Shown one piece after another: positions 43,646-55,905 of a DNA stretch of 64,000 nt. The stretch's first letter is position 1, and every line of letters starts with the position of its first letter. The stretch is from Notospermus geniculatus. Its lineage: Eukaryota; Nemertea; Pilidiophora; Heteronemertea; Lineidae. The stretch is taken from assembly GCA_002633025.1 (NCBI GenBank), contig NMRB01000664.1, forward strand, positions 111,432-175,431. Reading direction: 5' to 3'. A program made the position numbers and the translations under genes. The notes beneath the pieces were generated by a model. The model worked only from the letters and a program-made list of their open reading frames with translations, was not told where the DNA came from and did no database searches.

Positions 43646-44041
43646 GGCCATGTAGAATTAGCGGAATCAGCAGATCTGGCGGATTTAATGGATTCTGTAG
43701 GAAATTGAATAAAATTTGATGATAAATGGAAGTTAATTTTATTAGTAATATAATTTTTCAAGTGTTCTATATGCTGCAGAGGTTATAAAGGAAAAGCCGC
43801 AACAGCGTCGCGAACGGCAACTGGCCGAACTATTCCCTGCAGACCATTTGTTTCCCTATTTGGATTACCGACTGTAAAAGCTATTTTCGCGGTCCTTCAT
43901 AACCTGTGGGGCACAACACATGAAAAATTATAATACCGGTACATAACTTAATAGTTTCCATTCATCATTGAATTTTATTCCATTTTCAACAGAATCCGCT
44001 AAATCCGCCAGATCTGCTGATTCCGCTAATTCTACATGGCC
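43646..44041. mobile_element. TIR element of 396 bp with ~50-bp arms
   Basis: GGCCATGTAGAATTAGCGGA then ATCAGCAGATCTGGCGGAT returns inverted to end in TCTACATGGCC. Mismatches are few. The interior is AT-rich, non-coding. Confidence 0.8.
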
Positions 44042-44114
44042 TTCATGACCTTGCATTGCAAGATGAGTACATGTATCTAAAGCGGTTTTTCCATAACTCA
44101 TATCTTCCTGCCAC

Positions 44115-44540
44115 TGTATGCATGCATGAGGTATGCTTCAGTATCCTCCCCTTGCGGCGGCATCGGGAACCAATATGCGATAAGACTTGTGTCCTGCCCG
44201 ATCCACACAAGCGAGTGGTACCAATACAAGTCCAGGTGGTGAGCCAAAAATGGCCCCATCGTTTTCATCACTTGAGGAGTTCGACGCATGTGTTACCATT
44301 TGATACTAACCATTCATCGAGTAAGATACGATATCATGCTTCAACTCATTCTTTCTTGTGTGGCAACAGTCTCCATGCCTAATTGATAAACTTAAATCGT
44401 TCAAATAGATAATTTGAACAGCCTTGTTGAGCATGCATTGAAACGTCCTGATAGATCATGATTGACCTCGCCCCCATGAATCAGCGCTGTGGTACAAGTA
44501 GAGGGGCCTACTTGTACGGTGTACATTCATACAGTGGATG
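44115..44540 (+). repeat. Dispersed repeat family F, copy 3
   Basis: GCATGAGGTATGCTTCAGTA, GGAACCAATATGCGATAAGA, GGAGTTCGACGCATGTGTTA, CATGCTTCAACTCATTCTTT and TTGAAACGTCCTGATAGATC occur in family order. Confidence 0.78.
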
Positions 44541-45547
44541 ACAGAAACCTCAAGGAAGTGGATACAAACATGACAAATGGTCCTAGGCCTACAGCTTGAA
44601 AGATTCCAAAAGCCCAAAAGTTAGACTTTTTTAATGCAAACATATTTTTCTGTAAATTGTTTTCCTTCTACACCTAATAATACTCATGCAGAGGGTCTGA
44701 ATGGGCCAACTATCATGTTCAGTAAGCGCATTTCTCACAGACATTTAAGCCTAATGCTTTGAGCTGAACTAACTATACATTGGTGTTCACAGCCCACGCA
44801 TATCATTGCATTCAGACTGGGCTCCACCTGTTTACTTGTACGTAGCCTGCTTTATTTGGCGCAGCATGGTTCTTTTTTCAATCTTGCACTTCCCTAGGCC
44901 CAGATCATGTATATCTGGACAGCCATAACAACCGTGGCGTGATATGGTCAATATCCAGGGATCCATCACAAGCATTCATTGAGAACTGGATTCACGCCTC
45001 TCATGACATTTTCTGGACTGTACTGACATGACTGAGTGTCTTCCTTCGAGGCTGGACAAGATGCTGCCAGCCAACATACATACACTACAAACATATGTAT
45101 CGTAGTAGAGCTGAGACCGGATGAGATCATTCCAAACATAGTTCATCGCACTGAGCGTAGGGACCTACCGACAGAAAACGCTGACATGCTCCATGTTTAA
45201 ACGAACATTCAATCAAGAAAATGAACGAAAATTTACACTCTGGTTTAGGCCTACTGGGGTACAAGTACTGTATATACTGCCCAATAATACATTTTGCTAA
45301 CACATCAAGTCCTTTAAGAGGAAAAAGGTAGTTTATTCTTTAAAGTAATTTGGTCAAAAGAGAAGTACGTAATACTCCGAGACACATAATGCTAAGCTTT
45401 TGTGTTTTCGGTTTTGGCCACCTGGTGACTAAGGCAAGAACCGAATTGGACCCAACTTTTTATAGGATCGGCTCAAGTCACGTGTATTACGTCCAAGTTG
45501 AAACTGTAAGATACCGATACTTCGTTCACGATGATGTTACACTCACA

Positions 45548-46320
45548 GGCCCGTATGCACCAACGTGGATAAACCTTAGATTAGGCTTAAACTAGGTTTA
45601 AGTATGGTTTAAAAAATTAATCCGCCTGCACCAGCAAGGATTAACTTTTATCCGGTGTTTAAACCACAGATTATTCTAAACCAGCCAAGGGGTAGGTTTA
45701 AACTTGGATTAATACATTTTTGAAGAAGTGACTGAAGTGACAAGATGGACTGGATCAACGCTTTGACAATTTTCAACGGCCAGAACGGCTGATTTGATAT
45801 AGAAGCAATCCGATGGAGGACTTTAGAGATTGTGATTTCCACCAAGGAGAACGTTTTGCTAATTTTGGATTGGATGGAAGAAGAGATTACACCCAACTCC
45901 AACAGGAACGCTGCTGTTTCACCAAGGCTTTTACTCACGCTACGATTTTACGCCACAGGTCATTTCCAGATGACAGATTGTGATCTTGCAGGTGTTCACC
46001 AAATTACAGTCAGCCGGATAGTGAAATAGGTGTCCCAAGCAATAATATTGCTCGGCAGAGGGGTAGATTAAACTTGGATTAAGTCATTTTTGCCAGAGCA
46101 TATACAATGAGATCGTGTTCACAGGGTGTGACCTAATCCATTGGTAATAGCCATTTATGTTATGAAATTGGTTCAACCATGGATGAACCATGGATAACTT
46201 AATCTGTGGTTTAACTATGTTGGTGCAGGTTCAAGTTCGGATGATTTAATCCACGCTTAATCCATGATTAGTGAGTCTAGGTTTAAGGCAAATTTTAAAC
46301 CACTTTGGTGCATACGGGCC
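45548..46320 (+). mobile_element. PIF/Harbinger element, non-autonomous, with transposase fragment
   Basis: GGCCCGTATGCACCAA at the left and its inverse (TTGGTGCATACGGGCC) at the right bound 773 bp, with ACA on both flanks as a candidate 3-bp target duplication. Subterminal DNA is rich in GGTTTAA/TTAAACC words. Harbinger families usually use TWA targets, so the ACA call is tentative. Confidence 0.8.
45742..46029 (+). pseudogene. HARBI1-type transposase, N-terminal fragment
   Basis: A frame reads MDWINALTIFNGQNG, a stop, then IEAIRWRTLEIVI, then RNAAVSPRLLLTLRFYATGH and FQMTDCDLAGVHQITVSRIVK before another stop. The block LRFYATG.FQ....DL.GV.Q.TVSRIV is the helix-turn-helix-like region that precedes the DDE nuclease in Harbinger/HARBI1 proteins. 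The nuclease domain is absent, so this is a decayed internal-deletion derivative. It is described only as a remnant. Confidence 0.82.
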
Positions 46321-46688
46321 ACAGGGTTAGGAATGGCGAACGAAACCATAAAGAAAAAGATATATACAAATCTTTGGTGAAAATTAAGTTTGTCTGTTCA
46401 GGGAATGAAAAGGAACAGTGACCTATAAAGGTAATGAAAGTTCTGGGTCAATCTCTGTCCTGACGGTGAAAAGATATGAATAATGCACCTTTATTCTGGT
46501 TTGCATTTCAAGACAAGCTGTAAACTTTAAATACAAAGACGACGCTCGTAGGTTTTATTCTATCATTCAGGTGTGTTTTCAATAGCAAACTTAATGTCGT
46601 ATTATGATTCTACTATAAATTGGTAGAATGTTATATGATCCAGTTAGAGAACACCATCTGAAGGACAAGGAAGAGAGTCATATAATAT

Positions 46689-46823
46689 TAGGGAGGTTGA
46701 GATCAGCGACTTATCACGGATCCTTATACGTATACGGATCGAAATGTACACAAAAATTGTCCTCGTTGTACAGAATTCTATCCCTCCGTATGCGTATAAG
46801 GATCCGTGATAAGTCACTGATCC
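46689..46823. mobile_element. Fold-back element, TAGGGAGG superfamily, family C, copy 1
   Basis: TAGGGAGGTTGAGATCAGCG then ACTTATCACGGATCC; the inverse of the inner arm ends at about 46823, but the last dozen bases of the right end are diverged. Confidence 0.75.
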
Positions 46824-47052
46824 GCTCTGTATTGTTTCTTCGTCGACTCACGAGTCAACTTCCAAGACACAAGATCACCCTGTCGCTGTGAACCAGAAAG
46901 TGGTTGGACGAAATACTAAAACTTACAAGCCATGTAGGCCTATTTCGTGGTAGTGGACAGGAAACGTGCCAAACATCGATGTTCGTAGACTCTTACAACA
47001 CCCAAGGAAGCTGTTTATATTCAGGTTCCATAAATCGGGAAAAATGATATAG

Positions 47053-47170
47053 GGTCGTATTCCAGAAGCTTCCTTATTTCTGTGGTTTACCTTTAGCTGT
47101 TGTTTGCAGGGCAGGATAAAAAAAGCTTAAGGTGGACCTTAGAGTTAAGGAGGCTTCTAGAATACAGACC
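47053..47170. mobile_element. Palindromic MITE, GGTCGTATTCCAGAAGC ends
   Basis: GGTCGTATTCCAGAAGCTTC then CTTAT returns inverted as TAAGGAGGCTTCTAGAATAC then AGACC. About 118 bp. Confidence 0.7.
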
Positions 47171-48678
47171 AAAGAAAATTACAGCAAAGAAAATGACCGT
47201 AATGAGACGTCATCAGTAATTTGCCTCTCCTTTCTCACCTTGGCAAAGAGAAGGTATCCGAGTCATGTTGAAAAAGCCTCCAGAAAAAGCATATCCAGAA
47301 AACGTGTTACAAGTAACGACCTAAAGCTATCGAACACGAACTGCCAAATATCTGGCTTGGATGCACTTTTATGCTATTGGGACGTCCGTCCAGTCAAAAT
47401 GTGGAATTCGATCCATCATTCGGAAACAAAATACCTATACTGCTGGGCAACATTCTTCCAGCCGATTTCGATTAGTGTCATTTACCACCTGCTTTGGCCA
47501 CAGTCTAGGGCCAGGGGAGGCCTTCTGAGGTCTTTGGCGCCTCGCCGTGGTCCTGTGTTCAGAATCTGACAAGCCTGCGGGAAGGTTTTGATGTTGACGG
47601 GTACACGGATAAGGGTTTCAGAATCTCTCACCCAATCCATTCACCTCCAGTTGACCATCTTATTATGTACACGTATCATACGACTTCGCCTGAAATCTCA
47701 GTAAAACTAGAGGCGAAGTGGGATTTACAACTTGTGACGTAAAGCTTGCCGATGAAGTCCAGTGAATGAAAGCATTTTCACAGACGATAATGACCGACTT
47801 AAACCTGGCTCAGTATCAAATCCTTTCAGCTTATAGCACCCATCTCCATATTTATCCTGGTCAATTAAGACACAAAGAAAGAGGGGTCATTAATCACTTT
47901 CTGTGACTTTAGCGGGAACAAGTCCCCCGCCTTCTTTGCTCATTCTGACGTTTGACCCTCTACCCCTTGGCAGATGCTGTGACTGTAAATGAACCAAGAT
48001 GCCCGAGCCCTTTACGAATTTTCTTGCTACTGTTTTTCTCATGCAGGCGTTAGTCTTTTCGATCAGATATCTTTGGGATTCGGCCGTTCTTTAAACAAGG
48101 AGGGTCCCAATGCGGCACTATCATTGCAGATTGAAATGCGATCGGGTCCGACTTTGAGGACAAAACGAATCATGTCTGTCTGTAGATACTGTACATGTAT
48201 TGCTCGAACATCAGTAACCGGATCAAGTCCAAGTCTTTTTCCTCCGATTCATGGCCAACCTTTACTAAGACCAAGAATCAGCCACATCATTTGATGAATA
48301 TCACACTTCAATAAAAAGGGAATCATGGTGATGTAGTTCACTTCCTTTCCCAGGGAAAGTTTGACAACATGGGGGTTGCTTTGGTCATCAATCTTCCTCA
48401 AAAAGACCCCGTGTTGTGCTCGAGGTATACCCTCCTGTCAAAAAGGTACCGAAGATGATCTAACCTACGAGATCATAAATCATTTACGGAGAAAAGACGC
48501 ATCAGTGACTCCGCCCTTTATTACATCAACTTGCTGAGTACATCGACATCGACCCAACCACCTTGTCTATTTGTCCAAGGTTATGTGTCGTCGACAAATT
48601 GGACTCCTCGGCCCTAATGACGTCTCTGACACTCCATGCAGTACACGGACAGACTGGCTAATTGTGAGGTTTCGCCAA

Positions 48679-49081
48679 TAGTGAGGTGTCGCAAATGTGA
48701 CGAAACACGAAGTACGAAATACGAAATTGGACTTCATTTCCATGACGTAACGTATTTCAGGAGATGGTTGCTACCACAAATGTTCCTGCTGCCAGTGCGT
48801 CTTTTAGCGTATCGGTATCATTTAAGACCGAGAGAGTTATGGTGCATCTTGAATTTTCAATTTTTCCACTTCGTAGATACGAATTGGAAACGAAAGATAA
48901 ATTTTAAAGTTTAATATACATGTACATCACCGTAACTCTATCGGTGTAACGTCATACGCTAAAAGACGCTCTTGCAGCAGGTAATATTTGTGGGACCAAT
49001 CATCTCCTGAAATACATTACGTCATGGAAATTATGCCCAATTTCGTACTTCTTGTTTCGTCAGACTTGCGAAACCTCACTA
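48679..49081. mobile_element. Fold-back element, TAGGGAGG superfamily, family D, full copy
   Basis: TAGTGAGGTGTCGCAAATGT then GACGAAACACGAAGTACG; the right end reads CGTCAGACTTGCGAAACCTC then ACTA. 403 bp. A second inverted pair lies inside (ACGCTAAAAGACGC and GCGTCTTTTAGCGTA). A partial GTGAGGTTTCGCC lies just left at 48664. Confidence 0.8.
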
Positions 49082-49425
49082 TTATTGGCGGACAGGCGTA
49101 AAGTACCGATAATGATGATCAAACAAGGTCCAGGGCATTAGCCCCTATCGCTGATAATCCTTGCTGTACGATGCAATTAATTAGGTCTATCAGAATATAT
49201 GATATGTCACGACGTCTACATTGTAAATCAATTTATATCTCACACACTGAACGCCTCGCATTCAGTGATTCGATATTGTGCCAGATTCGAAATGATTCGA
49301 GTCTTTCGCCAGCGAGGAGGCGGCGAAGGGCATCCTCGTCCCAGTCGAGACGTTGACACCACTGCTTGCGCGGTAAGAGAGGTACTCCATTGGCCTTCTG
49401 ATTCATGGTCAAATGCAACTCCTAA

Positions 49426-49773
49426 AGCCTCGGTTATGTCGCCCTACGCTGTGATAGAAATAGCGTCAACTAGTTGCAACTGTAAACTTATGTCGCCACC
49501 GACTAGAAAAATACCGATCGGTCGCAACTACCTGGAACTAGTTTATCGCCGTCTTTTGAGTGCTTATGTCGACACATATTTCTTTTGATTTTAAGTAAGT
49601 TGACTTTCAGGATCTGGATATTTTTTTTGTTTGCAACTAGTTGGCAACCAGTTACTCGCTGACGCCCGAGAGCTTATGTCACCTTGTAGTTGTGACTAAT
49701 TAGTTCCAACTACGCGCCGATTATCAGTTGCCAACTAGTTCTGACTGTACGTAAGGGCGACATAAACGAGGCT
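49426..49773. mobile_element. Harbinger-like MITE with TAA duplication, TTATGTCGCCCTAC ends
   Basis: TAA-AGCCTCGGTTATGTCGCC at the left and GGGCGACATAAACGAGGCT-TAA at the right. The interior has repeated GTTGCAACTAG/CAACTAGTTGC words. Confidence 0.8.
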
Positions 49774-50160
49774 TAAAGGGGCTTAAGGTGCCCACAGGTC
49801 CACATTGCGTATTGAAGCAACTCGACGGATGCGTCGCAGATAAAAACACCGCCACGCGCAGGTCGACATTTCAGCGATTGAGATGAACTCGGAGCAACTA
49901 GTAGTTACCTCACACTCTGATGTCGACAGCACGTCTTCCATGCCCTCGGTCCATTCCAACAACGAGTCGCCGAAAAGTAGAACATGGGCAACTCGAAGCA
50001 ACCGGCGGCAACTAGCGGATCCTGCAGTTGCTCGGAGACGCAAGCGCGCTCAGGTCGACAAAATCGGTAACTGATCAGTCACTCCGAGTTGCTTCCATCG
50101 CCGGAAAGCTAGTTGCCGCGAGTTGATTCAAGACGCAATGTCGACCTGTAAGCCCCTTTA
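49774..50160. mobile_element. MITE, AAGGTGCCC/AAAGGGGCTTA family, copy 2
   Basis: TAAAGGGGCTTA at the left and TAAGCCCCTTTA at the right, with the AAGGTGCCCACAGGTC word only at the left. The interior matches 1224..1484 in opposite orientation (GCTCGGAGACGCAAGCGCGC; GATCAGTCACTCCGAGTTGC). It directly abuts the previous element, sharing its TAA. Confidence 0.75.
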
Positions 50161-50289
50161 GACCAGGAGTCGGCAGCATATTGTAGAGTTTCTACAACTG
50201 GACACGATATCATTAGCAAAGTTTCAAGCTGGGATTTTAGCGGGCGTAACTGCAGTGAAAGCTCATGAATGACCTTGGCTGAGGTTGGC

Positions 50290-50485
50290 AAGTTTGATAC
50301 AGGTGTGATAGAATCTAATGCCCTCACCCTCCTGATGTCCCCTGCATTGTTTGTCACACGATTAAGGTATTGGTCTCTCTAGAGTCCAATTCAATGGTGC
50401 CGCTTAATCCGCTTAGTCCGTCGATGTATTGTTGTGGGACGTCACATATCGGGGGACATTAGATTCTTTTACACCGGTACGTCAT
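50290..50485. repeat. GTGTGATAGAATCTAAT family, copy 3
   Basis: ACAGGTGTGATAGAATCTAA and GGGGGACATTAGATTCTTTT then ACACC bound the copy; the middle shares TGTCCCCTGCATTGTTTGTC and GGTCTCTCTAGAG with 16757..16915, inverted. Confidence 0.7.
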
Positions 50486-50489
50486 CGAC

Positions 50490-52018
50490 TGTTTGACTGC
50501 TTCCTTCGGCAGAAAGCGGCCAGCAATGCAACTGGCTAGATCTAGAAACTTGGGACAATTGATCGGTACAGTGGCCAGTCAAATCCCATCCATCCCGTCC
50601 AATCTAGGCAAATAAATTTCACCCATGAGTGTGATCCAGGCGGTGGAGATGGTATCACCTAACGATACTTGTTCATTTTTATTAGAACTGTGTAACATGT
50701 AGGCCTATTAGTCAGGGCATGACTGACCCTGACCTCTTTCGCACAGGATCGTATCTTGCTCATACAACCGTATCAACGAAATATCAAACTCGTCTCATAT
50801 CATTCACGCGATCATCATTGCACTCTTTGACACGTACGTGACGTCCACTTTGGCCCACATTTTCAAACCTACAAGCATATACAAGTACGATTATTTGGGG
50901 ATTTATGGAGACAACTTGACATTATTTGCATTCGCATACCCAACCTTGGCTTCGTGTCGATAGACCTCGCCACATTTGCTGAATGATCATGTCATGCACC
51001 GAATTAATCTTAAACGTTTATAATGAGAGATAAATTGAACACATATTTCATTTATCAAAAGTACTAGAAATACAACTACATGTATGCAGTTTTGTGCACA
51101 CATGGAAAAGCCAATGTGGGATCTATCACGAACACAGGACATTGTCGTTCTGTTCATGGCAACTTCCTGACCATAAACTAAAATTCAACCATAAAGCTTC
51201 AGTCTTTTAATCATGTGATAAGACCGGGCATGCCGGATTGCTGCTGATCAAGATTTATTTTCTCTGCCTTTAGTGTTTGTTCTTCGTTAAAAAGGACCAT
51301 ACAGGCAGCCTCCACATCACATACGCATTTTTATGTGTCATTACACCGATTGGTTGGCACGAGAACCTAACTCTGACATGTCTTACACGTAAACTACACT
51401 AAACATCAACATTTGAGTCCAAATCAGTGGATTGTCAGTTGCTAGCGCCACCTGTTATGAAGTGGCCACACTGATGTGCGCCCATAGCTACCTGCCTATA
51501 GGGCCGCTTTAACATTGAGTTGCGTGGTGAATGCAAATAACACATTCATTTCCAGAGGGCTTGACCTGACAATGATCCACTTAATATAACCAATCTCAGC
51601 CCCCTTGCTCAGCCACTGCCGTGGACACAAAAAAAGAAATAAAAATTTGACAGTCCAATTATGACCTCCCTTTTCGGTAGTCGTATTCTCTATAACAACA
51701 GCCCGAGAAAGCATCCTCTCGCGGACCTATTTGTGATAATTTCATTGTGCATTTTGTAAGCAACTAACTTGTATTGGTATCCAGCAGTCATTTATAATTG
51801 CTACCCCATGCGACACATCCTGAAGTTTATGATAAAAGCAAGTTTTTGTGCTTTTTGGTGTTGGTATTCTGTGAATTCCACTTGATGGATAGAGCTGCTC
51901 TCAAGGAATTTGGCACACTGTCATGACTGTGTTTTTCAGGGATATTGCCCACTTTTTGCTGAGCGTGATATACTGTACCGGTAAAGAACAGAAATGTTGT
52001 TGTCTAAACATGAATTAA
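50490..52018. other. Non-genic stretch
   Basis: No frame with recognisable domains. A GCGCCACCTG...CCTGCCTATAGGG segment at 51442-51505 loosely resembles 11690-11745 and may be one further low-copy repeat. Confidence 0.4.
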
Positions 52019-52170
52019 TAGGGAGGTTTGGAAATCAAACGATAAACGTAAATTTACGACAACGTTATTTTTCATACTACACATTAACCAGATTTTGTAT
52101 TGCATTTTCGCTACAAAAATAACGTTGTCGTTAACGTTTACGTTTATCTTTTGATTTCTAAACCTCCGTA
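52019..52170. mobile_element. Fold-back element, TAGGGAGG superfamily, family A, copy 4
   Basis: TAGGGAGGTTTGGAAATCAA then ACGATAAACGTAAA returns inverted and ends AACCTCCGTA. Confidence 0.85.
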
Positions 52171-52379
52171 TTAGTTAAGCCGCTCCTCCAGCCGGACGGA
52201 GAATGGAATAGGCAATTAGTGCAGGGTATCCTCTTTACATCTTACACATCATCAGATTTTAAAACTGAATACCATCACTGCTCTCCCGCCAACCACCCAT
52301 TTCGGCTATCCTGAAGTAAGCTGAAAGGGTAATGGCTGGTATCAAAAATAGTCCTCTCATCTATTTTTGCTGGTATCGG

Positions 52380-52492
52380 TATTCATAAAGTCAGCAAATG
52401 CTTTTACTTAAGATTTGCACAGCACTGTCCAATCTAAATGTAGGCCTACTATAAAACTTGAAATAAAGCATTTGCTGGCTTTTATAAATATC
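52380..52492. repeat. Imperfect palindrome with AAATGCTTTTACTT arms, copy 2
   Basis: ATTCATAAAGTCAGCAAATG then CTTTTACTTAAG pairs with AAATAAAGCATTTGCTGGCT then TTTATAAAT. It matches the copy at 34535. Confidence 0.65.
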
Positions 52493-53424
52493 AGCCAATG
52501 TCATCGGGTACCGAAAACGTATACCCAGGATAAATGTCGTATGGCAGAAGTATACACTGGGTATACTTTGGTTTACTGAACTATGCCCATCATAATTTAA
52601 CATACACTTGGCAAAGATTAAGTCCCATGGCAGATACAGTCATGAGTCATGTCAAAAATCTATTTTTGGTCATGTGGTAAGCAACAATTTAGAGGAGTTT
52701 TTTGTCAACGATTCCCACGAGGTCATCAACCAGGCTCGTAGTCTGTGATATCACAACTATACCGTCCCAGGGTAAACTTCTGTCACTACATTTATCCTGG
52801 TGTACCAAGGACGACAATTACCCTCACCCAGAGATAATCAGTCCTTCTTAATACTCGCTCCCTCCGACACCGCATCGTGTGCGATGACGAAGGGAGTGAG
52901 CGCTATGAACATCTCGTATTAGACGATTTCGGCGATTAAGAAAGTCACTCGGATGCAGCCCCGTCTAGGTCAAGATGGGATTGGTTTTATTCTGTTTTAA
53001 GATACCACTTCCGGTGTTTATTCTCGACAAATATATCCACACCATCATCTTTTTCCGTCTCCTTCAATCTCCTTTACAAAGTTTTTATTATCGCATCAAT
53101 GGGCATGGGTTTGTTGACAATAGCAGCCGCAGGGTTGCCCATCAATGGCGGTGCATTCCTTACCTTACCGCTCCCTCCGGTGTGTTACGAGTTTTTGTAC
53201 GCAGATTTTGTTGAATTAAATCATTCATGATGTGGCTATTCCAGGAGATACCCTATTGTCGTTATTGTCGCCGCCATGGCCAAACCTAGTGATCCACTTC
53301 TGAGGTGACCCAATGCAGACACACAGAAAGTTAGTAGTTCAGCATCAGTATCCTGTTCTTGATTTGAGCGTCAGGTGCATGGCTTTTAGTGTATAATGAA
53401 TGAAATAATCGATGCAGAAGCTTT

Positions 53425-53880
53425 GTGCCCCCATCACACTGAGCAAGTTCTCAGAGTACGTTCTTGAAAATGTTGCCAAACTGTGTACGAACGGAGTGGA
53501 CGTAGTGGCAAATTTGTACAGTCTTTTTACGAATTTCATGGATGGGCTCGGACGGGAAGGGTGCTGCAGAACGTCGAGGCATTATTTGGCCAACGTTAAG
53601 GGCCTGTCAGACTGAAGTAGTTCTCGACGTCCTGCCCCATCCTAAAAAAATGATATCTCGATGTTCTGGAGCACCCTTCCGTCCATGAAGTTCGTAAAAA
53701 GACTGCAAAAAGTTGCCACTACGTCCACTCCGTTCGCACACAGTTTGAGCCCGTTCGGCAAAATTTTCAAGACCGTACTGAGAACTAGCTCAGTGTGATT
53801 GGGGCATTACACACGCTAGCCCATTTAAAGATTTGTTCAGGACGGGGCAGGACGTTTTGAGAACTTCTTCAGTTTGACAG
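53425..53880. repeat. Two interlocked inverted repeats
   Basis: Arm L1 (about 53425-53590; CCCCATCACACTGAGCAAGT start) pairs with R1 (about 53655-53808; end AGCTCAGTGTGATTGGGGC). Arm L2 (53601-53642; CTGTCAGACTGAAGTAGTTC) pairs with R2 (53838-53880; GAACTTCTTCAGTTTGACAG). The order L1-L2-R1-R2 is interleaved and not nested. Confidence 0.75.
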
Positions 53881-54418
53881 TACCTTTTATGACCACATAC
53901 ATGACAGAAAGATTTTCTTCTCCGTTATGCATTTTTTATCACGTTTCAGGACTATCCCTAATTTGAGATATTTTTTGTCTCCATTTGAATGTAACATACT
54001 GAGAGAAAATGGACTAGCATCGAAAAAACCACCCCACGCAGGATGTCCCGAGACCCTATCGAGGAGACTCGAGGCGCCGTTGTGTAAATTATATCGAAAT
54101 ATAAAGACCGCAGTTCCGTAATAAATGATAAACAACACCAAACCACCAAAGAAATCGTGAAATGATAACATGGAAACACCATTATTGGTGTTTCGTATTC
54201 CAGAGTCAGTATTTATGATATCACCTTTCTAGACCATGGACCGTCCCCGTCTAGGCGCCGTTTCCCATTACCGGTGACTGAATTTCGGATATACATGTAG
54301 CACTGTAGTGGCGAATTGATCAAGAAAAATGCAAAGATGGTCAGAATTATACCACCGTTCCATCTACATAACGCGATACACTTATTAAGTGAGCTGTTAG
54401 TTGGGACGTTTTTAAACG

Positions 54419-54555
54419 TACATGTAAGGCTTCCTTTACATTGAAGTATACGGTATACGAAAACGCCGGTGAACAATGGTTTCACGGTCGTGAATCCTCG
54501 GGAAGCCGTGTTTTCGTATACCGTCATACTTCTATGTAACGGAAGCCTACATGTA
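54419..54555. mobile_element. Palindromic element with GTATACGGTATACG-type arms
   Basis: TACATGTAAGGCTTCCTTTA then GTATACGGTATACGAAAAC pairs with GTTTTCGTATACCGTCATAC then ACGGAAGCCTACATGTA. Confidence 0.75.
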
Positions 54556-54799
54556 AAGGACAATAATTATGCACATGGACCATCTCTGGCGTGTATGACT
54601 GTCATCTACATGTACATTTGTACATGTAGGCCTACATGTACGTGAAATGAAATTTCTCAAATGATACGTCTCACACAGTAGAACCCACCAAGTGATACAC
54701 GATTGCATTACGAAAACTTTACTTCATGAATGCAATTTGAAGCTTCACGCTATGCTTCAGTTACCGGGTTCGACCTCGTTCATTCATGTAGCTTTATAG

Positions 54800-54980
54800 A
54801 CACGATCGACGTACATACAGCGCTAATTCATGGTGGCGGGGGTTGATGATGATCGCGAGTTTACACGACACCGATCACACCTGCTCGACAAGACTGTTCG
54901 AATGATCTAAGATACCAATTAGGCATGGAAACTGTTGCTACACATAAGAATGGGTGAAGTGTGGTACCTTATTTGACGAA
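54800..54980 (-). repeat. Dispersed repeat family F, inverted partial copy
   Basis: AAGACTGTTCGAATGATCTA, ACCAATTAGGCATGGAAACT and GTTGCTACACATAAGAATGG match the right part of family F in reverse complement. Confidence 0.65.
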
Positions 54981-55654
54981 GATGAACAACGTAGATAAAA
55001 GTTTGAATACGGGGGCAGTCACATCGAAATGCTGGAGCACGATTTCTCGTTTGGGATTTCCTCTGATGGCCATTTTAGTGCAATTTTAGTCCTCACGAAA
55101 TTTAGCAAAACAATGACATCCCCGTGGCTAATATGCTGGAGGGAATAAAACTAGGGTCATGTCCCGATTATTTGTTTGGAGTTTTCAATTTATCTTGTGT
55201 TATCATTATCGCAGAATAGTAGGTTCTCATAACCATATCGTAAAAATTATAGAAACGTGTTTAGTTAAGCTGAAACATCACGCGCGGCAATCAATGAAGG
55301 AGTAGTTTTGGATATTTGGAGAAGGCATGACCTTCAAACTCTAATGGTGCGACCCACAAATCTTCTGATAAATATTCTTTGTGCTCTCCTAAATGACTGA
55401 GCGAGTACGTAATAATTACATGTATTATTTTTATTCTCTTTGTAGCTTTTTATAAATTATCATTTTCTACCTATTATTGTTGGTTTTTTCATTCACTTCC
55501 CGCCTATTGCTTTTTATTACTACTACTACATCATAGTTATATACAATAACTTTTTAATACATTTTTAACTCCAATATCTTTCTTATTCATTTTCCTTTTT
55601 AATCGACTCCCGACTTCATTATGGAACGTGGGAAAGATATTTGTATGGGGACTT

Positions 55655-55905
55655 AAAACATCTCTGTATTGAATTTTACGGTATTTTCAAAGTGTTAGCA
55701 GAGTGCAAGTCCCCAAAATAGTTGCCTGGTACGTACTTCAATGAATAAAACCTTAGTTTTCAGCACACATTGAAAAAGGTGCAGAAAGAAGATCTCCAAT
55801 GTATTCAGATAGAGCCTAGTACATTTTATACAACATCAACGTCAGAGGACGTAAGGCTTTTCTGATTTCAAAACAGTGTGGCGTTAAGTAAACCCGGGTC
55901 TAGTT
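55655..55905 (+). repeat. Dispersed repeat family G, copy 3
   Basis: ATCTCTGTATTGAATTTTAC, GTTGCCTGGTACGTACTTCA, TTTTCAGCACACATTGAAAA and GAGGACGTAAGGCTTTTCTG follow the family order. Confidence 0.75.

Noticed and set aside
41260-46030. Candidate upstream DID exons for the formin
   Set aside because: I looked for the family pattern around a conserved CVRAVMN-like helix on the minus strand and found none; the frames there are repeats or the Harbinger remnant.
47132-47569. Frame of 145 codons on the plus strand
   Set aside because: It starts inside a palindromic MITE and the rest has no family motif or low-complexity-free conserved block.
54760-54790. GGGTTCGACC as a tRNA B box
   Set aside because: No A box at the right distance and no cloverleaf could be drawn.
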